Shown in pieces: positions 52,638 through 61,013 of a stretch of 64,000 bases of DNA. Location of the stretch: contig CANLXL010000001.1 in the NCBI GenBank assembly GCA_947495125.1, forward strand, positions 682,001-746,000, given 5' to 3'. Origin of the DNA: an uncultured Flaviramulus sp. (GTDB lineage Bacteria > Bacteroidota > Bacteroidia > Flavobacteriales > Flavobacteriaceae). The translations under genes and the position numbers were made by a program. Each line of letters opens with the position of its first letter. The first letter of the stretch is position 1. The notes beneath the pieces were generated by a model. The model was not told the origin of the DNA, did not search any database, and was given only the letters and a program-made list of their open reading frames with translations.

Positions 52638-54017
52638 TTATACAAATCGCACCCCATTAGCTTCAAATGTTCTTATAATATCATCTATAGGGTTTGCGAT
52701 GGTATGATATTGTCCGCCATTAGCTTGCCCGCCGCCCATCAACATGCCTACAACTTCCCGATCTTCATTAACAATCATCGATCCGGAATCTCCAGGTTGA
52801 GAAAATGCGTTATACGGATTATTAGATTGAATTCGAAGTTGGTTATAATAGGTCATTGCTCCAAAATTCGGATAATTTATAACGCAGGTAAACGTATCAC
52901 TAACCACCTTACCGGATGTAAATTGGGTTGTTCTCCCGTATTTTGCAACATCATCACCCGGAAAAGTTACATCGTGCCCTCGCGTATTTCCAATACCTTG
53001 AATCGTTTTGCTTGTAGCATTTCTAGTTGGAATTGTGGCCAGCGAAGCATCAATATTATGTGGCTGACCAATAAAACCCATATAATATGAGCCTGCCAAA
53101 GATTCCGGAAAATGACCTCCCATAGGAAGCGCAGGTTGGCTGATAGGATCCCCTGGACTTGTATGAGGCCCCGAAGCCAAAACATGTGTGCTGCTTATTA
53201 GCATTTGCATTCCAAAATTGGTATCTAGTACCATACCCAGGGTTCCATAAATATCAAGGTCAAAAGGACCAACTGAAATACCTCCAATTATGGGATTCGC
53301 TATGGGATCTACAAGAAGGTCCTTAACTGGTTGCGGACTCACTTTTTCAGCATATTCATAGGCCGAAAAATCGCCTTCCCAAACATCGGTTTTTATACCT
53401 TGTATCTTTTTTGGAATTTGAAGGTCTTCGTCAATATCAAATTTCTTTTTTACAAAAACAATAATGGCCAGCTCTTTAGTTACTATCCCTTTCTTGACCT
53501 TATAGTCAATATCTATTGCTGTAACACCCTCTCTACTTAAAAGATTGTCTTCAACGGTTTTCTTTATTTGTTGAATGTGTTTTCTATACCTTAAATCATT
53601 AGGGTCATTATTAAAACGCAACTTGTTTTTATCTACATCTTGTACCTTCTTCCAAAACTGTCGGGCAATTTCATTAAACGCCTCTTCTTTTTCTTTAAAC
53701 AGGTTTTCAAACTTAATTCTTTCATCATGCATTAAATTTTCATCATCAAAACCTGTGCATTCCCCATTCACATAGAATATTTTTGCATTGCGAATTCCCG
53801 TTTTCGAAAAATTAAGTGAAATATGGAATTTTGTAAATTCTCCGGTTCCTTTATCCGTGGGGTGAACCGTAAAATGGGTATTATATTTATCTGTTTCTTT
53901 GGCCGACCTATAGTAAGAATATGAATGACTATAAATACTATTGCTTGTTTTGTAAGCCCCATTAAACTCTTTGCTATCTATAATAGATACCTGATCTTTT
54001 AAATATTTACATTTCAT
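52638..54017 (-). CDS. Trypsin-like serine protease domain protein without signal peptide
   Basis: 459 aa. No signal peptide or membrane segment. Residues 1-150 are unrecognised. Residues 160-195 (GVTAIDIDYKVKKGIVTKELAIIVFVKKK) resemble the strand-rich lead seen before trypsin-like domains in some bacterial and plant proteins. The protease region (about 235-459) has the triad in order: His278 (SSTHVLAS), Asp323 (NIDASLATI) and Ser411 (PGDSGSM). The triad spacing suits a small chymotrypsin-fold enzyme. Cytoplasmic location is unusual for this fold. It is followed by a hairpin and preceded by another terminator, so it is probably transcribed alone. Confidence 0.82.
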   Translation of the reverse strand: MKCKYLKDQVSIIDSKEFNGAYKTSNSIYSHSYSYYRSAKETDKYNTHFTVHPTDKGTGEFTKFHISLNFSKTGIRNAKIFYVNGECTGFDDENLMHDERIKFENLFKEKEEAFNEIARQFWKKVQDVDKNKLRFNNDPNDLRYRKHIQQIKKTVEDNLLSREGVTAIDIDYKVKKGIVTKELAIIVFVKKKFDIDEDLQIPKKIQGIKTDVWEGDFSAYEYAEKVSPQPVKDLLVDPIANPIIGGISVGPFDLDIYGTLGMVLDTNFGMQMLISSTHVLASGPHTSPGDPISQPALPMGGHFPESLAGSYYMGFIGQPHNIDASLATIPTRNATSKTIQGIGNTRGHDVTFPGDDVAKYGRTTQFTSGKVVSDTFTCVINYPNFGAMTYYNQLRIQSNNPYNAFSQPGDSGSMIVNEDREVVGMLMGGGQANGGQYHTIANPIDDIIRTFEANGVRFV

Positions 54018-54080
54018 AATTTGTGATTTTAATTATTAATTTAATCTGTGGTCTCCCCTTTAAGCACAACAAATGTGTTT

Positions 54081-54121
54081 AAAAAATGAAGCTCAAAATC
54101 TAGTTTTGATTTTGAGCTTCA
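54081..54121 (-). terminator. Intrinsic terminator downstream of the 510-aa gene
   Basis: A perfect 13-bp stem GAAGCTCAAAATC / GATTTTGAGCTTC with a 7-nt loop, then ATTTTTT on the minus strand. It separates the 510-aa gene from the protease gene. Confidence 0.87.
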
Positions 54122-54133
54122 AGAATAATTTTA

Positions 54134-55666
54134 TTAAGCAAAGGGATATTCAACTCCTACAGCTACAAGCTGACATAGAGATTCATTAATATCTACTGTT
54201 CCAGGGGTATATCCCGGCTCATTAGGTTTTAATGTTACTGTAATTGAAGTATTCGTTTCGTCACTATACTCATATGAATGGCTTGAACTTTCACTAGCTC
54301 CCCCCAATTTAATTCCTAAGAAACTAATACCTGCACTTGCATGTTGTTCAAAATAATTTTTAACATCTTTACTATTGCATTCTTCAAAGGTCATACTAAG
54401 CTCTAAAAATTGACTTAGAACTAAACTATTTATATACCCAAAATCACCACCTTCGGCAAAATTAAAGTTTGGTTCACTGGTAAACCTATAACCGGTAACA
54501 TCCGTATTTTTACCATTTTTAATAGCTTCTTTTACCGGTGAAGTAGACATCCATCCTTTCCTGGTAGAAATATTATACAATTGAGGATTAATCGTTACAA
54601 TAGGATTTACCGTTGGATTATTTACTACTACTTTTACAGAATATTTTGACCCAGCAAAGTCTTCTTGGAATATACTTCCGCTAGCTCCTCCACTAAGTCC
54701 TAAAGAGAAAAAGCTCAAAATAGGAATATTAATACCTCCTCCTACAGAAGCCTGAAAATTTAAAGTAGTTTTCTCGGATTTGGTAATATTAGCAGTATAT
54801 TGAAAGGTCCCTGTCGGCGGATTTTGACCAAGGGCACCAACAACAGCTAAGGGATCATTTGGAGCAAACATTAACCCCGGAACATAGGCATTATCTCCTG
54901 TTAAGTTCATTCCTCCATTGCTTTCATCCGGGTTTTGAACATTATTAATGATACCTGCTATGGTTTGTGTAGCATTGGCGACCATTGCGGAGATTACACC
55001 ACCTTTACCTTGTGCACTATAAATATCCACTATATAAGTACGCATTTGTTTAGATACCGAAGCTGGGATTTCACCAAAAATCTTATCGAAATTGTTCAAG
55101 TTCGTATAAGGGTATGAGGGGTCATCTTTTAAAACTTCAATATAATCTTCACTAACCCAAATAGTTTGCAAAGTATTTGTTATTTGTATCAAAGCAATCT
55201 TAGTATCCTTATCTAATTCCGGGATTTCTTTTTGTTTCATTGCTTGTACCCAAGCATTCCAAAGCGGTGTTAAGGCTCTTACGGCTTTAGCTGTATTTGC
55301 ATCATTCTGTTGCTGAGTTGCTTGATCTTTAGTAGACAACTGAAACATTAACTTAAGATAGACACTATTATAGTCACTAATAAAACTGTTTTGAGCAAGT
55401 TCAACTTCGTCAACTCCAAATTCCGATGTTGTACCTTCAATCCGTTGGTCTAATAAGTTATTATATAGCGCAGTATTAATATCTCCAGTGGTGAGATCTT
55501 TATAATAAAAGGATGCCTGAGCATTCGAAGTACCTTTTAACAATTTTAAACTACCAGCATTGGGTATTTGCTTTATTATGTTCGCCATATACTCATCGTA
55601 TACTTGTTGCGTTGGGACATCTGTAAAAGTTCTATTCAAGATTTTCTTTAAAATATCAGATTTCAT
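54134..55666 (-). CDS. Uncharacterised 510-aa protein with glycine-rich beta segments
   Basis: 510 aa from the ATG at 55666; the frame runs on to a TTG at 55732, but that extension is basic and unlike a start. No signal peptide. Residues 1-190 are helical and Gln-rich. Two hydrophobic Gly/Ser segments stand out: ASVGGGINIPILSFFSLGLSGGASG (about 309-333, given only in part) and ASAGISFLGIKLGGASESS (about 449-467). The C-terminus ends VAVGVEYPFA. Such Gly-rich amphipathic stretches occur in pore-forming proteins, but no known family motif is visible. The function is unknown. A strong terminator follows. Confidence 0.7.
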   Translation of the reverse strand: MKSDILKKILNRTFTDVPTQQVYDEYMANIIKQIPNAGSLKLLKGTSNAQASFYYKDLTTGDINTALYNNLLDQRIEGTTSEFGVDEVELAQNSFISDYNSVYLKLMFQLSTKDQATQQQNDANTAKAVRALTPLWNAWVQAMKQKEIPELDKDTKIALIQITNTLQTIWVSEDYIEVLKDDPSYPYTNLNNFDKIFGEIPASVSKQMRTYIVDIYSAQGKGGVISAMVANATQTIAGIINNVQNPDESNGGMNLTGDNAYVPGLMFAPNDPLAVVGALGQNPPTGTFQYTANITKSEKTTLNFQASVGGGINIPILSFFSLGLSGGASGSIFQEDFAGSKYSVKVVVNNPTVNPIVTINPQLYNISTRKGWMSTSPVKEAIKNGKNTDVTGYRFTSEPNFNFAEGGDFGYINSLVLSQFLELSMTFEECNSKDVKNYFEQHASAGISFLGIKLGGASESSSHSYEYSDETNTSITVTLKPNEPGYTPGTVDINESLCQLVAVGVEYPFA

Positions 55667-55990
55667 GATTTTATAAATTATGGTTCCTACTCTTTTAATA
55701 CTGGTTTTTCGGACGACACCATTTTTAATCAATACTATTTGCAGCTACACAATAAAAAGATTAACCAAATATGTTTTTTTAATACAGGAAAAAGAAAAGA
55801 GATGAGTGGACGATATATATTATTGAGTAGATGGCAGTTATTTGTGAGTAAACCATAATTAGATGGTATTCACAAAATCTTATATTGAAAAGTAAGATTA
55901 CTCTTTATTTTTTCACTAACTTATAGTCCTAAGAAAAATAGCAACATAAAACACTCTCTAAGAACATGTACTAACAAAAACCAACCAAAC
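55667..55990. other. Divergent intergenic region
   Basis: 324 bp, AT-rich, between the 510-aa gene (minus) and the 190-aa gene (plus). It should hold both promoters. A weak inverted repeat AATCTTA / TAAGATT (55876-55882 and 55893-55899) is the only structure found. Nothing else recognised. Confidence 0.5.
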
Positions 55991-56563
55991 ATGTTCATTA
56001 AAATTAATGTAAAAACCAAAACCAAAAACTATCGGAGAAAATTTCCTGTTAATTTAAAAGATCTTGAAGAAGCGATTAAAGCTTCATATTTAGGTTTGGG
56101 AACGCCTTACCAACCTATTGCTGTCGACAATTTTATCAGCTTGGGTGATAGTCAGTTTCCGGCGATACCGGCAAAAGCAAAAATCACTGCTAAATTATGT
56201 CCGAAAAATAAAGATGACTGCCAATACAAATTAAGTGCTCCCCAATTGGTATGCTGCAAAGTTAAAAACGTTGGCAGAGTATTTAACAATACAGATCGCA
56301 TAGCAAAAAACTATTGGAAGGTGATTTTCCATTGCGACTCTAAGCATATTTTTGGAGCTCCTGAAGGCACCTTATTTATTGCTCCAAATAAAAAGGGTAA
56401 ATGCAGTATCTCAACAACAAAAAAATTCCCGGAAACCGTCGTAGCGTATAGCATCATGTTCTCTTTAATTATTGAGCATAAGAGTAATTATAAACGTAGG
56501 TATTATTTTATATTGGATCCGGTGGTAAAAGTTAGTTCAAAACCTCCACTTCCTCCAATATAG
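55991..56563 (+). CDS. Uncharacterised 190-aa cysteine-containing protein
   Basis: 190 aa, no signal peptide or membrane segment. Basic and beta-rich, with six Cys (in KLCPKNKDDCQYK, LVCCKVK, FHCDSK and KCSIS), odd for a cytoplasmic protein. Ends with a Pro-rich tail (KPPLPPI). I recognise no family. It is 7 bp upstream of the HisKA_2 kinase gene on the same strand and so is the first gene of a three-gene operon with a kinase and a LytTR regulator. Being divergent from the 510-aa gene, it may be co-regulated with it. Confidence 0.7.
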   Translation: MFIKINVKTKTKNYRRKFPVNLKDLEEAIKASYLGLGTPYQPIAVDNFISLGDSQFPAIPAKAKITAKLCPKNKDDCQYKLSAPQLVCCKVKNVGRVFNNTDRIAKNYWKVIFHCDSKHIFGAPEGTLFIAPNKKGKCSISTTKKFPETVVAYSIMFSLIIEHKSNYKRRYYFILDPVVKVSSKPPLPPI

Positions 56564-56570
56564 AATTATT

Positions 56571-58355
56571 ATGAAAAGACTTAAGTGTTATCATTTTTTG
56601 TTTTTTTTAATGGGCGTTTCTATGTGTTTTTCTCAAAATATAAGAAAAATTGATAGCCTAATCCTGTTACTAAATAATGAAAGTTTATCTGTTGAAGAAC
56701 AAACCACCAAACTTAAAACAATAGCTCATTATCATCCAAAGTTAAACGAAGCTTTGAAGTATGCTAAAAGGCTTTTAGATTTAGCTGAAGATATAAATTC
56801 TAACGCATTACGCGCTGAAGCTTATGAAGAAATTAGTCATATAGAACGTCAGCTTGGTAATAATTCAGCATCTCTAAACGCTACTCTTAAGGCGCTACAG
56901 ATTTATGAGTCGGAAGGCATGGCAGATCGGCTTGCTGCCTCATACAATCAACTTGCGACTAATTATATGAGTGACGAAAATTATAATTCTGCTATCAAAT
57001 ATTTGAAGAAAGCTGAAAAAATTTATTCAGACTCAGATCATATTCAAAATCACATCTTAACTATTTTAAATTTAGGAGAAGCCTATCGCTTAGATAAACA
57101 TTTAGATAGTGCGGCAACCACTTTTCAAAAGACTTTACTATTAAACAAAACGATAAATAACAACATCATACAAGGCTATTCTCAAGGTAATTTAGGCATG
57201 GTTTATAATGCACAAAATAAGTTAATGCTTGCCAAAGAATGTTTAAATGATGCTATTCATATTCTTGGTCCTTTAGAAGATTATTACTCCACTTCTGTAT
57301 ATATAGCTGAACTGGGAACCGTCTATAATAAAGAAGCCAAATACGGTGACGCCGAGAACCAATTCCTGGAGGCATTAGCAATGGCCGAGCAAGCCGGGCT
57401 TAAAGAACAAATCCGAGATTTTAGTGCTCAATTATCTTCATTTTATGAAAATCGAGCGCAATACGCTCAGGCTTTAACGTATCAAAAATCATTTCAGGTT
57501 TATCAAGACAGCTTGGTTAACAAAGAAAATGTTCAGAAAATTGAACAACTAAAGGCAGGCTATGAAATTGATAAGCGAGAGTCTGAGATTGGGTTACTCA
57601 ACAGCATTAATACCAAACAGAAATATTGGGTCATTGCTTTAGGCCTAGGGATATCCTTGTTACTCCTTTTTGCTTATTTACTTTACAAAGGCAATAAAAA
57701 AGTTAAAACAACCAATAGCGCATTGTCTAAGCAAAAGGACATTATCACCAAGCGTGAACAAGAAAAAGCCATGTTGCTCAGGGAGCTTAATCATCGGATA
57801 AAAAACAACCTGCAAATGATTTCAAGCTTGTTAAACCTACAGAGTCACGAACTTACCGGGCATCCCGCCAAAGAAGCGATTATTGCCGGAAAACATCGGG
57901 TTGAAGCCCTTTCTTTGGTCCATAGAAAACTCTATCAAGAAGATTTGGATACGCGCATTATGCTAAAGGACTATATTGAAGAATTGGTTTTAGGACTCTT
58001 TCATGGTTATGATGCTTCTTTTAAACCCAACTTTGAAATTGATGATATTAGCGTGAGCCTCGATATGGCGGTACCATTGGCCTTAGTTATTAACGAAATA
58101 ATAATAAATGCCTTAAAATATGCATACCAAAATATAGATAGTCCAAGGCTTAAATTAATAATGGCAGAGGATAAAAACGATTTAGATATTCAAATTATCG
58201 ACAATGGTATTGGTTTTAACACCAGCAAAGCCGAAGAAAACAATGCCTTTGGTATCAAACTTATCTACGCATTAATTGAGCAGCTGGAAGGTGTTATTAA
58301 AAAATTAGACAGTAAAACAGGCACCCATTGGAAAATGAAAATAAAAATAAATTAA
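56571..58355 (+). CDS. TPR-containing HisKA_2 sensor histidine kinase
   Basis: 594 aa. Signal peptide (MKRLKCYHFLFFLMGVSMCFS); TPR repeats (about 60-320, e.g. AIKYLKKAEKIYSDSD, KECLNDAIHILGPLED); one membrane helix (about 351-371, WVIALGLGISLLLLFAYLLY); a short coiled coil; and the kinase with the HisKA_2 signature LLRELNHRIKNNLQMISSLL (His408), N-box LVINEIIINALKYAY and G-box IDNGIGF, then NAFGIKLIYAL. All key residues are present. The partner LytTR regulator begins 13 bp downstream. A small uncharacterised gene precedes it by 7 bp. Confidence 0.92.
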   Translation: MKRLKCYHFLFFLMGVSMCFSQNIRKIDSLILLLNNESLSVEEQTTKLKTIAHYHPKLNEALKYAKRLLDLAEDINSNALRAEAYEEISHIERQLGNNSASLNATLKALQIYESEGMADRLAASYNQLATNYMSDENYNSAIKYLKKAEKIYSDSDHIQNHILTILNLGEAYRLDKHLDSAATTFQKTLLLNKTINNNIIQGYSQGNLGMVYNAQNKLMLAKECLNDAIHILGPLEDYYSTSVYIAELGTVYNKEAKYGDAENQFLEALAMAEQAGLKEQIRDFSAQLSSFYENRAQYAQALTYQKSFQVYQDSLVNKENVQKIEQLKAGYEIDKRESEIGLLNSINTKQKYWVIALGLGISLLLLFAYLLYKGNKKVKTTNSALSKQKDIITKREQEKAMLLRELNHRIKNNLQMISSLLNLQSHELTGHPAKEAIIAGKHRVEALSLVHRKLYQEDLDTRIMLKDYIEELVLGLFHGYDASFKPNFEIDDISVSLDMAVPLALVINEIIINALKYAYQNIDSPRLKLIMAEDKNDLDIQIIDNGIGFNTSKAEENNAFGIKLIYALIEQLEGVIKKLDSKTGTHWKMKIKIN

Positions 58356-58368
58356 CTCATCCTATAAC

Positions 58369-59139
58369 ATGAATAGCCAAAATACAAAAGTGAAAATTCT
58401 TATTGTTGAGGATGAAATACTCATTGCTCAGGACATTGCAAACAGGCTTAAAGCCATTAACTATGACATTGTTGGAATCGCTGCTTCTGCTAATCGGGCT
58501 TTAGATTTAATTATTGAAAGCCCTAATGTGGATATGATTTTAATTGACATCATTTTAAAAGGTGAACTTGACGGTATTGAACTGGCACGCATAATTAATG
58601 AAAACCATCAGATCCCATTTATATTTTTAACATCTCATGCAGACACGCATTTGGTAAATCGTGCAAAAAGTGTTCGCCCCTGTGCCTATATTTTGAAACC
58701 ATTTAACGATCGGCAAGTGAGTATTGCTATCGAATTGGCCTTAATGAATTTTGCAAACAAAACTTATAAAAAATCATTGTTAGAAAATCGATCGTTCTCC
58801 AAAACCGATAATCAAGTATTACATATTAAAGACAGTTTATTTCTTAAAAAAGGGCATCATTTTGAACGGGTTCCGATACAGGAAATTTTGTTTTTGAAAG
58901 CAGATAACAACTATTGTACGGTAAGCACAAAATCTGAACGGTTTATATACTCCATGGTATTAAAAAGAATTGAAGCTCACCTTCCTTTAAATCAATTTTT
59001 AAGAGTACATAGAAGCTATGTTATAAATATTAATTCTGTTAATGGGTTTGAAGGAAACACGCTTTTTATTGGAGAGAAAAAAATTCCGGTAAGTAAAACT
59101 TATAAGCATGCCGTATTTAAGTTATTTCATACGATTTAA
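58369..59139 (+). CDS. LytTR-family response regulator
   Basis: 256 aa. Receiver domain (about 8-125) with VEDE, phospho-acceptor Asp60 (LIDIIL) and Lys in YILKPF. LytTR DNA-binding domain (about 155-253) seen as IQEILFLKADNNYCTV, FLRVHRSYVININSV and KKIPVSKTYK. It is transcribed with the HisKA_2 kinase and should be phosphorylated by it. Targets are unknown; the 510-aa or SGNH-hydrolase genes nearby are possible, but no shared motif was found. Confidence 0.93.
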   Translation: MNSQNTKVKILIVEDEILIAQDIANRLKAINYDIVGIAASANRALDLIIESPNVDMILIDIILKGELDGIELARIINENHQIPFIFLTSHADTHLVNRAKSVRPCAYILKPFNDRQVSIAIELALMNFANKTYKKSLLENRSFSKTDNQVLHIKDSLFLKKGHHFERVPIQEILFLKADNNYCTVSTKSERFIYSMVLKRIEAHLPLNQFLRVHRSYVININSVNGFEGNTLFIGEKKIPVSKTYKHAVFKLFHTI

Positions 59140-59146
59140 TTGTTAA

Positions 59147-59190
59147 AAAAGCTTTCCATTTTCAACATATCGAAAAAGAAAAGCTTTTAA
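59147..59190. terminator. Weak hairpin between convergent genes
   Basis: AAAAGCTTT pairs with AAAGCTTTT across a 24-nt loop between convergent stops at 59139 and 59206. The long loop and AT-rich stem make it only a tentative terminator. Confidence 0.35.
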
Positions 59191-59205
59191 AAACAGAGGC
59201 GCAAG

Positions 59206-60681
59206 TTAGTTTATTACGCCTACTCCAATACCCGATCCATTTATACGAGTACCTCCATCTGACAAATTACCAATTCTTTTCAACAGAATTTCTGCAGTGG
59301 CTCTCGTTCCTTTTTCATTAGGATGTAGAACACCGTCCCTATCCCCTTGATTTCTACAAGATTCATTAAAAAACACATAATATGGATTCGTACTGCAATA
59401 ACTATGAGACAAATATATATCCGCTATGCCTCCCTGGTAAAAAAACTTTTGACCTGTCTTACCTCTAATAATGTTAGCTCCCTCCAGCACCACTTGATTT
59501 AATTTTTGAGCACTTTCATAAATAAAACTCGATTCTCTAAAATTAATTCTTTCTCCTGTCCCCGGATATTTACGAAACTTTCCACAACCTCTTGTGACTT
59601 CGCCATTGTCGTTCCCAAACAAGAGCTCTGGGTATTCTGTTAAGAGGCCAAGCTTAAAGGTTATTTCTTTACCGCTTAGAACATCTCCCAGAATTACGTA
59701 TCTCCTTCTCAATTCTTCTAAACGCTCATCCACAATTTCCTGATAATTTGTTGCATTTCTATTAAGTATACTTCTTTTTAGATTCCCAAAAGTTTCTCCT
59801 AACGTTTCGTTTGCTACTAACTCTGCAAATATCTCCGACCATTCAATATCATTCACTCCAATAGAAACTAATAAAACGTCTATGGGTCTCAACCCGATGG
59901 CTTCCTGAAGTTGATCTAACTGACCTTTACCTATTTCCTTACCCTCCTGCGGAAATAAAATTCCATCCAAAATTCCTGCTCCGCTTGAAGCAAAACTTAG
60001 AAATGTTATTGTTGAATGTTTATCTTTTTGTAATTCTTTAACCACTTTGGCATGACTGGATTTTAACGACCTATGTGCATCTTCATCAAGCCAGGAGGCA
60101 TTGACATGGGTTTTTGTTAAATTTCCTTTATAATCGCATTCATAAGATCCGTTCTTATCTGGCAACCCTTCTCCTGATGCATTAGAATCGCCCAAACTTA
60201 CGACTAAATGGTTTTTTGGTTTAATCATTATGCGTTTACGACATATTTGCTTACCATTTTCAGATATTGTTAATAACACTTCATACCTTGTTAAATCCGG
60301 AAATGCCGGACCAATACGCGTTTTAAACTCATTAATAGATGCTTTATTATTGGCTAAATCACCATTGGTCATAAACAAATGTGGGTGTGTTCCAATACCG
60401 GAATCGTATTTAAACCCATTTTGGATTCCGGAGATAATCCAACGATAACGATAAGAACTTTTTGTGTACCCTTGAGCTTTGAGCAAAATAGAATAATTCT
60501 TATTTGAATAATAAGAAGGGTTGTAAGAATGTGTGGATTGATCATAGTTAGTTTTTATATCTCTCTCTACCATTTCCCATACCAAATTGATTTGACATGA
60601 TGAACTAAACCCACCTCCAGCCTGACCCAAAGATAGCAAACTTACTAGCATAATTACTGTTGAAATAAATTGTGTTTTCAT
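59206..60681 (-). CDS. Secreted SGNH/GDSL-type hydrolase
   Basis: 491 aa. Signal peptide (MKTQFISTVIMLVSLLSLGQA), then an N-terminal beta domain (about 25-155) and an SGNH fold (about 157-470). Catalytic blocks: Ser166 in GDSNASGEG, the oxyanion Gly in FLSFASSGAG, Asn277 in GVND, and the Asp449/His453 pair in RDGVLHPN. It is therefore probably a secreted esterase or lipase; the GDSxxxGEG form is common in bacterial SGNH lipases and deacetylases. Several Cys residues (such as C-terminal SCRNQGD) suggest disulfides. Monocistronic, convergent with the LytTR gene. Confidence 0.86.
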   Translation of the reverse strand: MKTQFISTVIMLVSLLSLGQAGGGFSSSCQINLVWEMVERDIKTNYDQSTHSYNPSYYSNKNYSILLKAQGYTKSSYRYRWIISGIQNGFKYDSGIGTHPHLFMTNGDLANNKASINEFKTRIGPAFPDLTRYEVLLTISENGKQICRKRIMIKPKNHLVVSLGDSNASGEGLPDKNGSYECDYKGNLTKTHVNASWLDEDAHRSLKSSHAKVVKELQKDKHSTITFLSFASSGAGILDGILFPQEGKEIGKGQLDQLQEAIGLRPIDVLLVSIGVNDIEWSEIFAELVANETLGETFGNLKRSILNRNATNYQEIVDERLEELRRRYVILGDVLSGKEITFKLGLLTEYPELLFGNDNGEVTRGCGKFRKYPGTGERINFRESSFIYESAQKLNQVVLEGANIIRGKTGQKFFYQGGIADIYLSHSYCSTNPYYVFFNESCRNQGDRDGVLHPNEKGTRATAEILLKRIGNLSDGGTRINGSGIGVGVIN

Positions 60682-60861
60682 GAGATTATAATTTATATGT
60701 TTGCTCCAAAACTATAGCAAGCTCATTAACAACTATTTACAAAAAGTAAGAAAAAAGTGAAATTATTTTTGCATTTATTACAATTCTTGTAATCGATTTA
60801 TAGGTCGTTCGTATTTATTGCAAAACCAACTTGGACAACAATCGTATAACTCCAGTAAACG

Positions 60862-60960
60862 CTGGGTGTTATGTATTGGCTTAGCAGGCTCTTGTTAGCT
60901 GGTTATCCTCAGGCCGAAAGGGATGGATTGGAGTAATGGTTGACGGAGGATTTACGGTAA
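60862..60960 (+). pseudogene. Remnant of a paralogue of the 95-aa gene at 52297
   Basis: Reads GVMYWLSRLLLAGYPQAERDGLE, stop, WLTEDLR, stop. This matches the last third of the intact 95-aa protein (AMYWLSRLLLVGYPQTEMDGLEEW). About nine of 71 aligned bases differ, and a GAA-to-TAA change creates the inner stop. The 5' two thirds are missing or unrecognisable, and no start is present. Confidence 0.8.
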
Positions 60961-60969
60961 AATTCCAAA

Positions 60970-61006
60970 AATGGGAAGCCTCGATCTATAATGAGGCTTC
61001 CCTTAA
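60970..61006 (-). terminator. Intrinsic terminator of the TonB receptor gene
   Basis: A perfect 10-bp stem GGGAAGCCTC / GAGGCTTCCC with a 10-nt loop, 8-11 bp beyond the stop codon of the receptor on the minus strand. The stem is stable; the T-rich tract after it is short. Confidence 0.8.
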
Positions 61007-61013
61007 AATCAAA

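Larger units (their letters stand above)
60682..61013. other. Intergenic region with gene remnant and terminator
   Basis: 332 bp between the SGNH hydrolase start and the TonB receptor stop. It holds the hydrolase promoter area, a decayed gene fragment (60862-60960) and the terminator of the TonB receptor (60970-61006). Confidence 0.6.

Noticed and set aside
52704-53090. Open frame of 128 codons antisense to the protease gene
   Set aside because: Lies wholly over the catalytic region of the protease; no protein-like motif.
54134-55666. 510-aa protein considered as a gasdermin or MACPF pore-former
   Set aside because: No family signature visible; Gly-rich segments alone are not enough to claim a pore.
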